In this document: positions 17,459 through 29,400 of the stretch, in pieces
Numbering within the stretch: position 1 is the first letter of the stretch
How the letters are laid out: every line of letters begins with the position of its first letter
Assembly (NCBI GenBank): GCA_016618085.1
Contig: JABLTG010000072.1
Span: 30,766 to 94,765 of the forward strand
Direction: 5' to 3'
Source: Neovahlkampfia damariscottae
Lineage: Eukaryota > Heterolobosea > Selenaionea > Neovahlkampfiida > Neovahlkampfiidae
DNA length: 64,000 bases
Made by a program: the position numbers and the translations under genes
The notes under the pieces: generated by a model
Told to the model about the DNA's origin: nothing
The model's database searches: none
The model's input: the letters and a program-made list of their open reading frames with translations, nothing else

Positions 17459-20003
17459 ATGAGGTTGAAAACACAAACAGTAGAATTTCCAAAAACTTGG
17501 AGTGAACTATCTGAAGATATACTAATAATAATTAGAGATCCATTTAAATTAAAACCAAAACTTGGATGGACACAATTACAGTAGAATATAAAAACATTAA
17601 TTTTTCTCAAGTCGGTGAGAAATATTTTTTTTTGACAAATATCAAAGATTGGTGTATAGAATATCAACAGGAAATTGTGTTAATGTTCCGAGAAAGAATA
17701 CATTCGAAATTCCTCCAATTGAAGAAAATCAACCTCAACCTGAACTTCTATATTATCTTTTGAAAGAATTAATAATTGAATTTACGAATGAAGTCTCATC
17801 AGTAAATTAAATAAATAATCAACACTTTTAAAGGATCTAATAAAAGAAAATGGTTTTATGCTGCTTTCCAAATACATTGATTGTTGGGATAAATATTCTA
17901 TTGGAATCCGAGTGGTTCATAAAATATTTCATTATCTAAACGAAAATTTTATTAAAAATAAGAGTGTGTCAATGTTTATTGCAACACAAAATAAAATGAT
18001 TGTGATTCAAGAGGTATGAAAATGTTTAAAAAAAAATTTAACATGAATCAGTTGGGATTTCAAATTTGGAGAGAAAAGGTTTATTCATTATTATCCAAGA
18101 AGTTATTGAATGCAGTTTTAACTGAAATTAAAAGAGAAAGAAGTGGCCAAGTGATCGAACAAAAATACACAAAATCATTTCTCACTTCCTTGATTGTTTT
18201 GGATTCTAATAAATTAGATTTATATATTAGTGACTTTGAAAATCAATTCATGGAGGAAACAAAAATATTCTATGAAAACGAAACCAAGCAAATCAACAAA
18301 CCAATGCTGGAATATTTAACATTTATTGACTGTTTATATACAGATGAAATGAAAAGAATTATTCATTACTTGAGTCACAATACAGAAGAAAAGGTTTATA
18401 TATTTATAATTTTAACTATTCTCAGTTGAATCAACTTTTTATTGAGGTTTTCATCAATGATCATAGTGATGACTTTCAAATTTGTTTAAAAGACTGGATA
18501 GACAACTTACTTTTCAACAGTTTTATTTTGAATATGTTCTAATATTTAGATTTAAAATTATACTACAAAATGATTTCTTTGTCAACAGTTGTGTCTGAAA
18601 AAATTCAACAGAAATTTGAAGAGTTGATTGAAAATGAAGGAAGATTTGAAATTCAAAAAATTGAAAAATTGGATTGTACTCAGTTTGTGAGTTGTATCAT
18701 GAGGATTTATAACAAATATACATCTTTTATTAATCAATCTTTTTCACATGATCTCAAATTCATTTCATCAAGAACACAAGTAAAAAAATATTTTTTTTGA
18801 CATTTAATGAAGGGATTAAAAAATTTCATCAATGATCATGGGACACAAAATTCAGCTCAATTATCAGCTGAATTGCTTGGAAAATATTCCCATCATATTT
18901 TGAAACCATCCACAAGCACAATTGATGAGACAGAAATATCCAATTTAGTAACCATCCCTCAAATTGACAATTTTCATTTTAGATAATATTATATCAATTA
19001 TTGAAAGAACAAGATGTATTTCATACTTTCTATAGATTGTTACTGTCAAATAGATTAATTCAGAATCAATATTCAATGGAGTCAGAAACTTCAATGTTGA
19101 ACCAATTAAAATTGAAATGTTCATATGATAAAATTTATAAAATCCAAAGAATGTTTAATGATTTATACTTAAGTGATAATCTAAAAGATCAATACAAAGA
19201 TGACACGATCAGTAATCTCATCATTCAAGTTTTACTTTTTTTAGTTGATTTTAAACCATTGATATTGACCACAGGTAGTTGGCCTTTAAAATATTCAATT
19301 TCAGATTTTAAAGTTCCTCAATTTGTTTGAATTTTTTGATTTAATTTTTTTTTTCCAGATTTTTGATGAATTGAAAAAATTTGAAAAATTCTATTTTGGA
19401 ATACATTCAGGTAGAAAATTAAATTGGTTGAATTATCTATCCAATGGAATTGTTAAAACAAATTATCCATTACCATTGAATCGAACTTATGAAATTCAAG
19501 TTTCCACCTATCAATTGGCTATTTTGTTGTTGTTCAATGATGCTGATACACTGAAGGTCAATGAAATTCAAAAAGAAACAAATTTAAGTTTAACTGAATT
19601 AAGTACATCATTATCTATTTTATGTCAATCAAAGATATTATCAATCACTGATCAATTAAATTTAAAAAGTGAAATCAAACTAAATTTTGATTTCAAAAGT
19701 GCAAATCGAAAATTATTATTATTTTCAAATTTACAGAAGAAAAAACTTGAAAACTCTTTGGCTTCAACATATGATCAAATCAATGAAGACAGAAAATATG
19801 CCATTCAAGCTGCAATTGTCAGAATTATGAAAAATAGAAAAATTTTGAGTCACAATGAACTGATTTCACAAACAATTCAGATGATTAAATCAGAATTCAC
19901 ACCTCAAATTACTGAAATCAAGAAGAATTTAAATTCTTTAATAGAAAAAGAATATGTGAAAAGAGATGAATCTGATTCTTCAGTGTATCAATATATTGCA
20001 TAA
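17459..20003 (+). CDS. Cullin (SCF-type E3 ligase scaffold)
   Basis: About nine small introns of about 30-38 nt. Cullin repeats are followed by a cullin-homology domain (LKEQDVFHTFYRLLLSNRLI, QLKLKCSYDKIYKIQRMFND, then FEKFYFGIHSGRKLNWL) and a winged-helix tail containing the neddylation motif IVRIMKNRKILSHNELI and ending VKRDESDSSVYQYIA, the usual form of the family. Cullins scaffold RING ubiquitin ligases: the N-terminus holds substrate adaptors, the C-terminus binds RBX1. The first introns include a probable 3-nt exon at 17612-17614. It is CUL1/CUL3-like, but the exact class cannot be fixed by eye. Two F-box-like proteins in this window could use such a scaffold. Confidence 0.92.
17612..17614 (+). 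other. Predicted 3-nt microexon in the cullin gene
   Basis: TCG between a 31-nt intron (GTAGAA...CTCAAG, 17581-17611) and a 33-nt intron (GTGAGA...TCAAAG, 17615-17647). Including it gives WTQLHRLVYRIS, which matches the FxxLYRxVY pattern of cullins. Skipping it would need a single 67-nt intron, twice the local norm, and gives WTQLQLVYRIS, also in frame. Confidence 0.55.
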
Positions 20004-20012
20004 AAAAAATGT

Positions 20013-21020
20013 TTATTGGAATTTGAATTGTAAATCTTGTTTTTTTATGGATCTTATCAATTTGTAATATTTTTTTGATATCCAAATAATCTCTTGATCA
20101 TTTTTCAAATTTGATAAAAATAATATTGACTTTGGTGATTGAAAAACTGCTTGTAAAGCAATATCTTTATCATTTCTTAATATCTTTGATGCGTATTGAA
20201 TCATTAATCCATTTCTTTTAACACATTCCAACATAACATCTTTCTCATTCTTGCATTCTTTGCTTGAAAATCGAATCAAACTTGGATCTTCACTGACAGC
20301 ACAAAGAATAAATTTTTTGTTTTTTAGAAATTTATTTGATACATATTGTATATTTGATGCTTCATTGTCTACTGCTGTGAAATTTATTTCTTCATCTTTC
20401 GTGCAGAGCGTTTTATCACACCAAATTGAAATCTGCTCAAATGAATTTTTGTTGAATTTTAAAATATCCAAAATTAGTTTCTTATCACTTGTAAACTCTG
20501 GAAAATATCTGAAATATTCTGGTTTTTCCTGTAGAATATTTAACACAAATTTTTTATCTTTTCTCAATTCATTCGGTATTGCACCAGTTTGAAGGATTTT
20601 TGGTGATTTTTTAATTGCTTCAAGTAGAACATCTCTATCCATTTTTAATTCATTTGAAATAAATTCAAAACCATTTTCAGAACTTTTTACTGCAGACAAA
20701 GCAATTGTTTTGTTTTTTTTGTATTTTTCATCCAAATGTTTCAAGATTTCTCCATTGAGAGAAATAATTTTGATCATAAATTCTTCATCTAGCATTAATT
20801 CAATAGGTAACCATCGGATGGATTCTGGATTTTGCTTTATCGCTGCTTCTAAAATTTCTTTGTTCTTTTTTTGTTCAGGACATGCAAATTCTATGGAAAG
20901 ACCATCAATCTTTACAGCTTCCAGAACAATTTCAGGGTCACTTTTCATTTGGTCTGAACAGAAACACAGTCCTCCTGGATAATCTTTGATCAACTTCAAC
21001 GCTGCTTTTTTTGTGGTCAT
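20013..21020 (-). CDS. DUF4116 repeat protein
   Basis: Single exon, about 335 residues. It is made of repeating units of about 45 residues with the DUF4116 pattern: (x)D(K/R)xxVLxAVKxxxxxLxxxSxxLKxD, for example MKSDPEIVLEAVKIDGLSIE, LRKDKKFVLNILQEKPEYFR, LRNDKDIALQAVFQSPKSIL. At least six or seven units can be counted. The repeats form helical pairs. The family is frequent in amoebae, other protists and large DNA viruses, and its function is not known. The ATG at 21020 is chosen because ATTGG lies at 21038-21042, 17 nt upstream; an earlier in-frame ATT is not used. Confidence 0.9.
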   Translation of the reverse strand: MTTKKAALKLIKDYPGGLCFCSDQMKSDPEIVLEAVKIDGLSIEFACPEQKKNKEILEAAIKQNPESIRWLPIELMLDEEFMIKIISLNGEILKHLDEKYKKNKTIALSAVKSSENGFEFISNELKMDRDVLLEAIKKSPKILQTGAIPNELRKDKKFVLNILQEKPEYFRYFPEFTSDKKLILDILKFNKNSFEQISIWCDKTLCTKDEEINFTAVDNEASNIQYVSNKFLKNKKFILCAVSEDPSLIRFSSKECKNEKDVMLECVKRNGLMIQYASKILRNDKDIALQAVFQSPKSILFLSNLKNDQEIIWISKKYYKLIRSIKKQDLQFKFQ

Positions 21021-21148
21021 TTTTAGAATCAATTTTGATTGGATGTCGAACCATATCCGTTAAACCTAGTTTTTTCCTAATATTTAAGGAAAGAATAACA
21101 AAATAAAGGTACATTCTTTCATTGGATGAAAAAAATAAACAAATCAAA

Positions 21149-22225
21149 ATGTCTGCGTTTCTTGTACTCAATAATCCAGTAATTGGAGTGAATGATGATT
21201 CTTTGGAAGAACACAACAAAAATATAGAAAAATTAAAACTAGTTAAAGATAAAAATATGACAAAACTATATGTACTTTTACAGGGAAGCCTTGAAGATAT
21301 TCACATTCCAACTTTGGCTCAATACTATGACGTGTTAAATGAAAAACATCATGAAGGTTTCAAAATTATAGTATTTCCAACAGATATACCAAATTATCTT
21401 TCCACAAGAGGAAAAAACTGCACCACTTTCTATTCATTTGGAGATGAAAAAATTAGTTTTGAGCAAGTGATCAAAAAAAGAAAAGATTTAGGAATTGAAC
21501 AAGAAATTAAAATTCAAAATATTAATTTACCAAACAAAATCAACAACTTTGGATTTTACATCAAACCACAAAAAGAAAAATTTGTAGATCATTTTTCACA
21601 TGTTGTGATTGGAGGTATTGAGAAAATGCTTTTAACAACATCTTATTAAGGTACTTTTGACAGATTACATGCAGGTCATCTTTTACTTTTAAGTCAAATG
21701 GCTTTGGTTTCCAATACAAAAAAAACTTTGATTGCTGTTTCTGGTGATGTTTTATTGAAAAATAAGAAACACAAAGAATTAATTCAATCATTGAAGGAAA
21801 GGTAAATTTGATGAAATTTAAAAACTCACATTTTAAAGAATGGAAAACGCAAATAACGCCTATTTAGATATTAGACCTGAATTAAAAGGTGTTTATGTAA
21901 GTTTATTGACTGTTAATGAAATTGATTTTTTTAAATTAGAATGTTGAACTCAAAGATCCATTTGGTCCTCCTATTGTTGATGAAACATTTGATTGTATAA
22001 TTGTTAGTGAAGAAACCCGAAAAGGAGGTGATAAAATCAATGAAATTAGATCAGAAAAAGGTATGAAAGAGTTATATATTTCGTGTATTCCTTTAATTCA
22101 ATCAAAACATTCAGAGTAATTTTTTTTTTTTCACAATTTTTAACATCTTTCAATTTTTTAGAGATAAATTAAGTTCTAGTCAGTTAAGAGAGTTAGATTT
22201 TCAAAAATTGAATGTCAAAAAATAA
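21149..22225 (+). CDS. Phosphopantetheine adenylyltransferase (CoA biosynthesis)
   Basis: Five exons with introns at about 21620-21650, 21801-21838, 21897-21938 and 22114-22160. The N-terminal 160 residues resemble the extension of animal CoA synthase. The catalytic domain begins VVIGGTFDRLHAGHLLLLSQ; HAGH is the (T/H)xGH nucleotidyltransferase motif. It continues AVSGDVLLKNKKHKELIQSL, DPFGPPIVDETFDCIIVSEE and ends SSSQLRELDFQKLNVKK. It transfers AMP from ATP to 4'-phosphopantetheine, giving dephospho-CoA. There is no dephospho-CoA kinase domain after it, so it is a monofunctional PPAT of the eukaryotic type. ATTGG at 21121-21125 is 23 nt upstream. Confidence 0.9.
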
Positions 22226-22274
22226 AATTTTTTTTGGAAACTTTTTGGTTCAAAATTGGAGTAATTTTCATTGA

Positions 22275-22279
22275 CCAAT
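22275..22279 (+). promoter_or_regulatory. CCAAT box of the mitochondrial RNA polymerase gene
   Basis: CCAAT 23 nt before the ATG at 22303. It makes 22303 the likely start and excludes the longer open frame from 22234. A second CCAAT lies between it and the ATG. Confidence 0.5.
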
Positions 22280-22302
22280 CGTTCGTCGTTCCAATTCAAA
22301 AA

Positions 22303-25205
22303 ATGCAAAGGTACTGTTCAAAAGCAATAAACTTGCCAAAAGATGTACAAAGATTAATATTAACGAAACAAAACCAATTCTATAGCAAAAAACTAAATTT
22401 TTCAACTGAAAGTTATTATCAAAATAAATCAAGTTTAAATCCTTCAATGTATTCGAAATTAGAGATTTATGATAAAGAAACGTTGGACGAATTAACAAAG
22501 TTTCAAACTGTACCACAAATGACAACTTATTTTAATTTTGAAAATTTTGACTTTTCTTTTGATGAACAAGATGATGAAGTTGATTTTGAAGTGGATAATT
22601 TTGGTGGTCCAAAAATTCTTGAAGAAGAAAATATACCAGAAGAGATAGTGGAAGAAGAAATACTTCATGAATTGTCTGAATTTGAAAAAGAAGAACTTTT
22701 GTTCAGGTCTTCTTTTGAAGGTCTTCAAAAATATGCAACAGAGTCTGAAAAACTTTTATTTCAAGAAAAACTTGAAAGAAAATCAGTTCAAGATGCTATA
22801 GACAAATACAGAATTTTAGTTAAAGGTGTGTTTCTTTTGTTAAATTTAACATTTAAAATTTAGACGCAACTGAAAGAGGTGAAGGTGTAAACTTACCACC
22901 AGCAAAAAAAATAGTTCTTGAATGGTTTGAACCACTAAAAGAAGAAATTAAATCATTTCAAAAAAAAGCACATTTACAAGATATGGGTGAACCTCAAGGT
23001 CACTTTCTTCATGTTTCAAATTATATCACTCTTTTAGATGCGGATAAATTAGCAATTTTAACAATTCATGAACTTTTAGGTTCTACTTTAAAAGAGAAGG
23101 TTTATTTTAAAGAAATTGCAAAATCATTAGGTACAACCATTTCTGCTGAATATAATTATCAAAAATTAAAAAGTGTACCTTATGGAACACATAATTTATC
23201 AAAATCAGTTTTTGATATCAACAAAAGAGCACAACAATTTTTTGAACAAGAAAAATTGGAAGAAGGACAAACTGTATGGTCAGCAACAGAAATTATAAAT
23301 GTTGGTTCATTTTTAATCGATATTGCTTTAAGAAATTGTATAATTCCAAATTTTGGAGACAAAACAAATGGACCAATAGAATTAGAAGGAGAAAAGAAAT
23401 TTGCATTTACACATGGATATGAATTCAAAGATTCAAAAAAATATGGATTTATTGATGTTGATGATGATATTAGAAAATTAATTTCTGATGAACATTCAAT
23501 GAAAGAATTACATTTATTACCAAGATATGTACCAATGTTGGTAAAACCAAAACCATGGAAAAGTTATAACTCTGGTGGTTACTTATTAAGAAATCATTTA
23601 ATGATGAGAACAAGAGGTTCAAAAGTACAATCATTTGTATTACAAGATGCATTATTAGAAGATGTATTAGCTGGTTTGAATGTTTTAAATGATACTTCAT
23701 GGAGAATTAACAAAGATGTTTTTAAAATATTTCTTCAAGTATGGGAAGAAGGTGGTGGATTAGGTGAACTACCATCAAGACATGATGAACCAATTCCACC
23801 AAATCCACATTCTGAAGATGTGAGATCTTCATATCAATGGAAAAAATTAGTTGAACGAGTTAAAGTCAACAACAGAAATTTACATTCAAGAAGATGTGAT
23901 ACTATGTATAAAATTCAAGTTGCAAAAGATTTTGTAAATGAAAATTTTTATTATCCACATAATGTAGATTTCAGAGGAAGATCATATCCAATACCACCAC
24001 ATTTGAATCATTTAGGAGCTGATATGAATAGAGGTCTTTTAATTTTTGATAAAGGATTACCTATTGGTGTTGAAGGTATTAAATGGTTGAAAATTCATTT
24101 AGCAAATTTATGTGGTGAAGATAAACGTTCTTTTGAAGATCGTATCAAATGGATTGATGACAATTTTGAAAAAGTAAAAGATTCTGCAATGAAACCATTA
24201 GAAGGAAAAAGGTGGTGGTTAGAATCAGAAAACCCATGGCAAACATTAGCAGCTTGTATTGAATTAGTAAATTGTGATAATGATCCAAATTTTATATCAC
24301 ACATCCCAGTTCAAATGGATGGTTCATGTAATGGATTACAACATTATGCAGCATTAGGAAGAGATAATTTAGGTGCACTTCATGTCAATTTAATTCCAAG
24401 TGAAAGACCAATGGATGTTTATAGTGGTGTTTTAGCAGTTGTAAATAAACATTTAGAAAATGATTCAAAGAATGGTGTTGAATTAGCAAAAGAATTAGTA
24501 GGAAAAGTTGTTAGATCAACAATTAAACAAACAGTAATGACAAGTGTTTATGGTGTTACATTTGTTGGTGCAAGAAAACAGATATTTAAACGTTTAAGAG
24601 AAAGAAATGATATAATGGAAGAATCTTTAATTCCTGCATCAATTTATCTCGCAAAGTTAACATTTAAATCTCTTGGTGAAGTATTTCATGGTGCTTATAA
24701 TATTATGAATTGGTTAAATGAATGTGCTTATTTAATTTCATCAGAAAACTCACCTGTTATGTGGATCACACCATTAGGTTTACCAATTGTTCAACCATAT
24801 CGTGCTATTTCAACCAAAAGAATCAAGACTATTGTTCAATCAGTTTTATTAGCTTCACAAGATGATGAATTACCAATTTCAAGAGATAGACAAATGTCAG
24901 CCTTTCCACCAAATTATGTTCATTCTTTGGATGCATCTCACATGTTAATGACTTCAAAAAAATGTAAAAAACTTGGAATAGAATTTGCTAGTGTACATGA
25001 TTCATTTTGGACACATGCGTCATCTATTGATCAATTGAATATAACTATCAGAGAAGAGTTTTTGAAATTACATTCACAACCACTATTAGAAACGTTATTG
25101 TCATCATTTGAACAATCCTATCCACATGTTAAATTTCCAAAATTACCTGAAAAAGGAAATTTAGACGTTTCAAGAGTTTTGGAAAGCAAATACTTTTTTG
25201 ATTAA
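22303..25205 (+). CDS. RPOM: Mitochondrial DNA-directed RNA polymerase, phage T7 type
   Basis: Two exons joined by one 38-nt intron (about 22826-22863); the product is about 955 residues. Single-subunit polymerase motifs are all present: VDFRGRSYPIPPHLNHLGAD, motif A QMDGSCNGLQHYAALGRD (catalytic Asp), motif B VRSTIKQTVMTSVYGVTFVG, motif C FASVHDSFWTHA, with FPPNYVHSLDASHM. It transcribes mitochondrial DNA and makes replication primers, so this organism keeps a transcribed mitochondrial genome. The N-terminal 200 residues are an acidic, poorly conserved domain after the basic presequence MQRYCSKAINLPKDVQRLIL. No frameshift or lost residues were seen. It ends 15 bp before the convergent gene. 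Confidence 0.97.
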
Positions 25206-25220
25206 AAATTTATTATAATT

Positions 25221-26269
25221 TTATTGTACATTTAAAATAGAGTGTAAAGATGTGAATGTAAATGGTGTTGTATTCAAATAATATTCATTCAAATTATCAT
25301 TCTTTTTCAATTCATAACCTATTGGTGAAGTGCACGTTGGTGAACTATGTTTTTTTTGTGGCGAGTATTCTTCTGATCCATAAAACAAATCATCACTTTT
25401 TTTATTTTTTGGTGAAACCATATTCCAATCATGTTCATCTGAAAAATCATCATCTGAATTTGATTCAAAACTTTGATTCGAAAAAAAACTTGTTGTTGGT
25501 GACATTGGTGATGTTGGTAAAGAAGTATCAATTGAAGTTATTTTTGATTCTTTTTCATTGATTTCAATTTCCAATTTTACATTTTTTCTTTTTTTTGTTT
25601 TTTTTTTCTTTTTTTTAGTTTCTTCTGTTTTTATTAATTTTTTTTCATTTTCAGCTGCGATATTCTTTTTATATGCATTTACTATATAATGACTAAATAA
25701 TCTTGCCAAGTAAATTTGAAACAGTAATTTTCCTGATTGTCTGTCAGTTGGTAAATCATAATGTATTTTAAATAGATGTTGTATGTTTATACATTTTTTA
25801 TAATACATCATTCTGGTATCATTTGGTGATGGTAAATCATGGACAGCCACATCATAATCATCTATAAAAATTGTATTTATCCTTTTTACCACCTCCAAAA
25901 TTTGATGTGAATCCTGTTGTAAATAATCTTCATCTAAAGAAATTCTGTTATGATCTATATTTAAATTCAGTGAAAAATCTGTTTTTGGTCCTTTCACAAC
26001 GTCAAACAAATAATTTTCAATTTCTTTGAATAGGTTAATGAGTTTTTTTGCTCACTTGAGATGATTTTTGGTGTAGTTGTAAAGTTTCCTTTGCAAACAT
26101 CACAATCACAATCTGTATTTCTTTGAATTTTTGACAATTGTAATTGTCTAATGACCAAGTTAGCATCTACTTGTAAAAGTTTGCTTTTTTCTTTGACTTT
26201 GAGTTCATTCCACCATTGTGTAAGTTTTTTCATTTCATTTAAGTTTTTTGTGAATCCTGTTGCTTGCAT
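25221..26269 (-). CDS. FAM193/NST1-like protein
   Basis: Two exons with one intron at about 26021-26052. The N-terminal region (MKKLTQWWNELKVKEKSKLL, NTDCDCDVCKGN) matches the FAM193/NST1/IBD2-type C-terminal motif: a helix with W followed by a C-x-C-x2-C cluster. Its function is unclear; in fungi related proteins act in salt stress and mitotic checkpoint. The rest has a globular middle (SHQILEVVKRINTIFIDDYD, FQIYLARLFSHYIVNAYKKN), a long Lys-rich coil, and a Ser/Thr/Asp-rich tail. In fungi the Cys motif is usually nearer the centre. ATTGG at 26297-26301 is 27 nt upstream. Confidence 0.65.
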
Positions 26270-26442
26270 TGTTTGTTGGAGATAAGTGAGATTCTTATTG
26301 GTTCAAAAGATTTGAAGTGGGAAGTGAAGTAATTCGTTCGGAGAAAATAACGTCAATTTTTGGCGCGATGATTTGAAGTTGATATTTTTCATTTTCAATA
26401 TTTTTCAATCAATTTTTTAGATCCTGATTTGAGTCATTTTTG

Positions 26443-26447
26443 ATTGG
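26443..26447 (+). promoter_or_regulatory. ATTGG (inverted CCAAT) box of REV3
   Basis: ATTGG 23 nt before the ATG at 26471. Confidence 0.5.
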
Positions 26448-26470
26448 TCATTTAACCTTGCACTTTTTCA

Positions 26471-29400
26471 ATGGAAGAAGTTTCCTTGAATATTGTCTGC
26501 ATGGAATATGCTTTAAATCCAAAAAATGGGTTATATGATGACTCTATATCAGAATTCTTTTCTCGTGATATCAAAACCAATGTTCCAGAAGTAAAAAAAA
26601 ACAAAACATGGTTTACATTCTTCAGATTATAATATTTGGCACAACATCAAACAAACAAGTGAAAAAAAAAAATTTACTCATTCAACCATAGAAAGTGTGT
26701 CTACATGTACATAAGTTTTATCCTTATTTCATTACTCCACTACCTGAGAAAATGGATCAAAAAAATCCAAAAGGTAAAGACTTGTTGAGATGTCATTTTT
26801 AGAATTTTTAGTAGATTTTGCAAAAAGAATTGAAAACAGTATGAACATAAATCAGACTCCAAATTTTCAAATTATTCATGATATCCAAATTGTTGAAGGT
26901 TTTCCTTTCTATGGTTATAATTCATCAAGTAGGAAATTTTTGAAAATTTTTGTGTAAGATTTTAATAGGTAATTATAAACGTTTCAAGATATAATCCTTA
27001 TAATGTCAGTAAAATTGCATCTATTCTTCAAAATAGAATGATTCAAAATGAAAAATTCTTAATTTACGAAGCTCATGTTCCTTATAAACTTCAATTTTTG
27101 ATTGATAATAATTTATATGGCATGGGTGTAATAAATATAAATCACACTTTATATCGTTATCCATTACCATCCAATTCAACAAATGAAGGTTCAAAAATTA
27201 TTTTTAACACACTTAAAGATAAAAATGGAATTTACAAAGAAAATATTGAAGAAAAGTATATCTTACCACCAAAAGTATTAAAAATATCCAATTCTCCAGT
27301 TGAAATGGATGTTGATTTTGCCAGTAATATCACAGATTCTGATTAAATTCTTAAAGATATTTTGAATAAGAAAATGATTAATAAAACTGAAATTAAATCA
27401 AATAATCATGATATAAAACTTGTTCAATCACTTTCATCAATTTGGGAAGAAGAAAAAGAAAGAAGGAGAAATTTGAAAATTAGCAGTCAGTTCACTCAAG
27501 CATCTGAAAATTTCATAAGAAAAATACCCGAAAAAGAAACTTGGGAAAAACAATTATATTCTACTTTAGATAAAATATCAAATGAAGATTTACCAAATAT
27601 TACATTCATATCTCCTTTTTTGAAATCTTTATCTCAAAATGAAAAAGAAGAAGAAGATGAAAATTTGGAAATCTCTCAGAGCGATGAATATTTGATTGAT
27701 GTACTGGATTGGATGAGAAATGATGATGAAGAATCAAAAGTAAAAGAAGAAGAAATGAAAGAAATTGAGAAAGAAAGAAATGATATCCTGGAAGCGACAA
27801 TAGAACATGAATTAGAAATTGAAGACGAATATTCAGATGAAGAAGAAGAATTCAATGAAGAAGAAGAAGAAGATGGTGATGACTTTGATGAAATAGATCA
27901 ACTTGATGGTCATACAGAAGTAAGAACGAATGAAATAGCTCATATTTAAATAGAAAAAGTCGTCAGTCAAAATTCACAAAAGAACAAAGAGGAAACTGGA
28001 GATATTTCCTTCTCAAAGTTCATCACAAAATGAAATTGTAAATATTGAAAAATTTGTATATTTAAGATCACCTAATGGACAAAAACCATATATTGGTTAT
28101 GTGAAATCAAGAAATGAAGATAAAATAGAAGTGATGTGGTTTTTTAGGACTAATGATCCTTTGATTAATTTTGAGCCATGGCATAAAGAAAATGAAGTAT
28201 TTTTCACAGGGTAAAATCACATTTCATTGATTTTTTTTAGACTATGTGATGAGAATTCAATTTCTACTGTCATTGGAAAATGTGAAGTATTTTATGAAGA
28301 TCAAAATTCAGATGAAATGAATGATACTTTTTTTTGTCGATATAAATACAATGTGGACAAACAACAATATGAAGAAATACCACCTGAAGATGTAAAGCTA
28401 TTATTCAACATTGATTTAGAGATATTATCAACTGAACTAGAAGATACAATTGATGATGTGAAAATATCCGAAAAAGAGAACACAGTTTCAGATTCAGTTC
28501 TGATTGAAATTGCATCAGATAAATCTGTTAATGAAGTAGAGGCCACTGATATCTCTGTACTGACACAGATCTCAACAAATGAAGTTGAAACTGAACAAGC
28601 ATTCATTGATGAAAAAATCCCAGAGCTTGGAGATACTAATCAAAATGAAAGTATGATCACCAAATCTGATCAATTGAATGCAAGTCAGAATAAATCCACT
28701 GAATCTGTTATTAGTGATTCTGAAAGTGAAAATTTAATCTCACATGAATCACCAAAAATATCTTTAGAATCAATAGTATCAACAGACTCATCAAATCAAT
28801 ATTTGGATGCAATATCAACAGAATCAGTGCAATTTGATCAAGGATTTCACAGTTCAACTTCAACAATTGAACTATCATTAGATAATTTTCAAGTTCCAAC
28901 ATTACCTAACACAACATTAATTTTTGAATACAACATTCCTCCACCAACTCCAAAAGAACTTTTATTGACCTTACAAGAACCAAAAATATTCATAGAACCT
29001 CATTATTCATTAAAAGAGGATGAAATGATCGCACCAAAAGCAAAACATGAATTTATCAAAAAACCAAAGTTCAAATATGATTACCCAAAATTCAGATCTT
29101 CTATTGAATCGAACATTTCAAATAATTACAGTGGAAGACTGTCACTCGAATATAATATTTCTCCACCAACAAAAGAACATCTTTTGTCCACATTGGTTTC
29201 ACAATCAACTCCAAAAGAAAACTTGAAGAATAATGTTTCTCAAATTTCATTACCAACACCAAAAATTAGTAAAAAAACCAGTTTTCTTCAAGGAAATTCA
29301 AAGACTAAAGAACCAATAACTATTATTAGTATCGAAATCTATGGTAAGAATTTTTTTGATTATTTACATTAAAAGTTAGAACAAGAGAGAATTTAAGACC

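Noticed and set aside
22234-22302. Upstream extension of the mitochondrial RNA polymerase from 22234
   Set aside because: It lies upstream of or across the CCAAT box, and the ATG at 22303 starts a good mitochondrial presequence.
26471-29400. Reading REV3 as two genes with a separate BAH protein
   Set aside because: Introns join the REV3 N-terminal domain, the BAH-like region and the polymerase core in one frame, and no promoter box or stop divides them; still noted as the refuting case in the findings.
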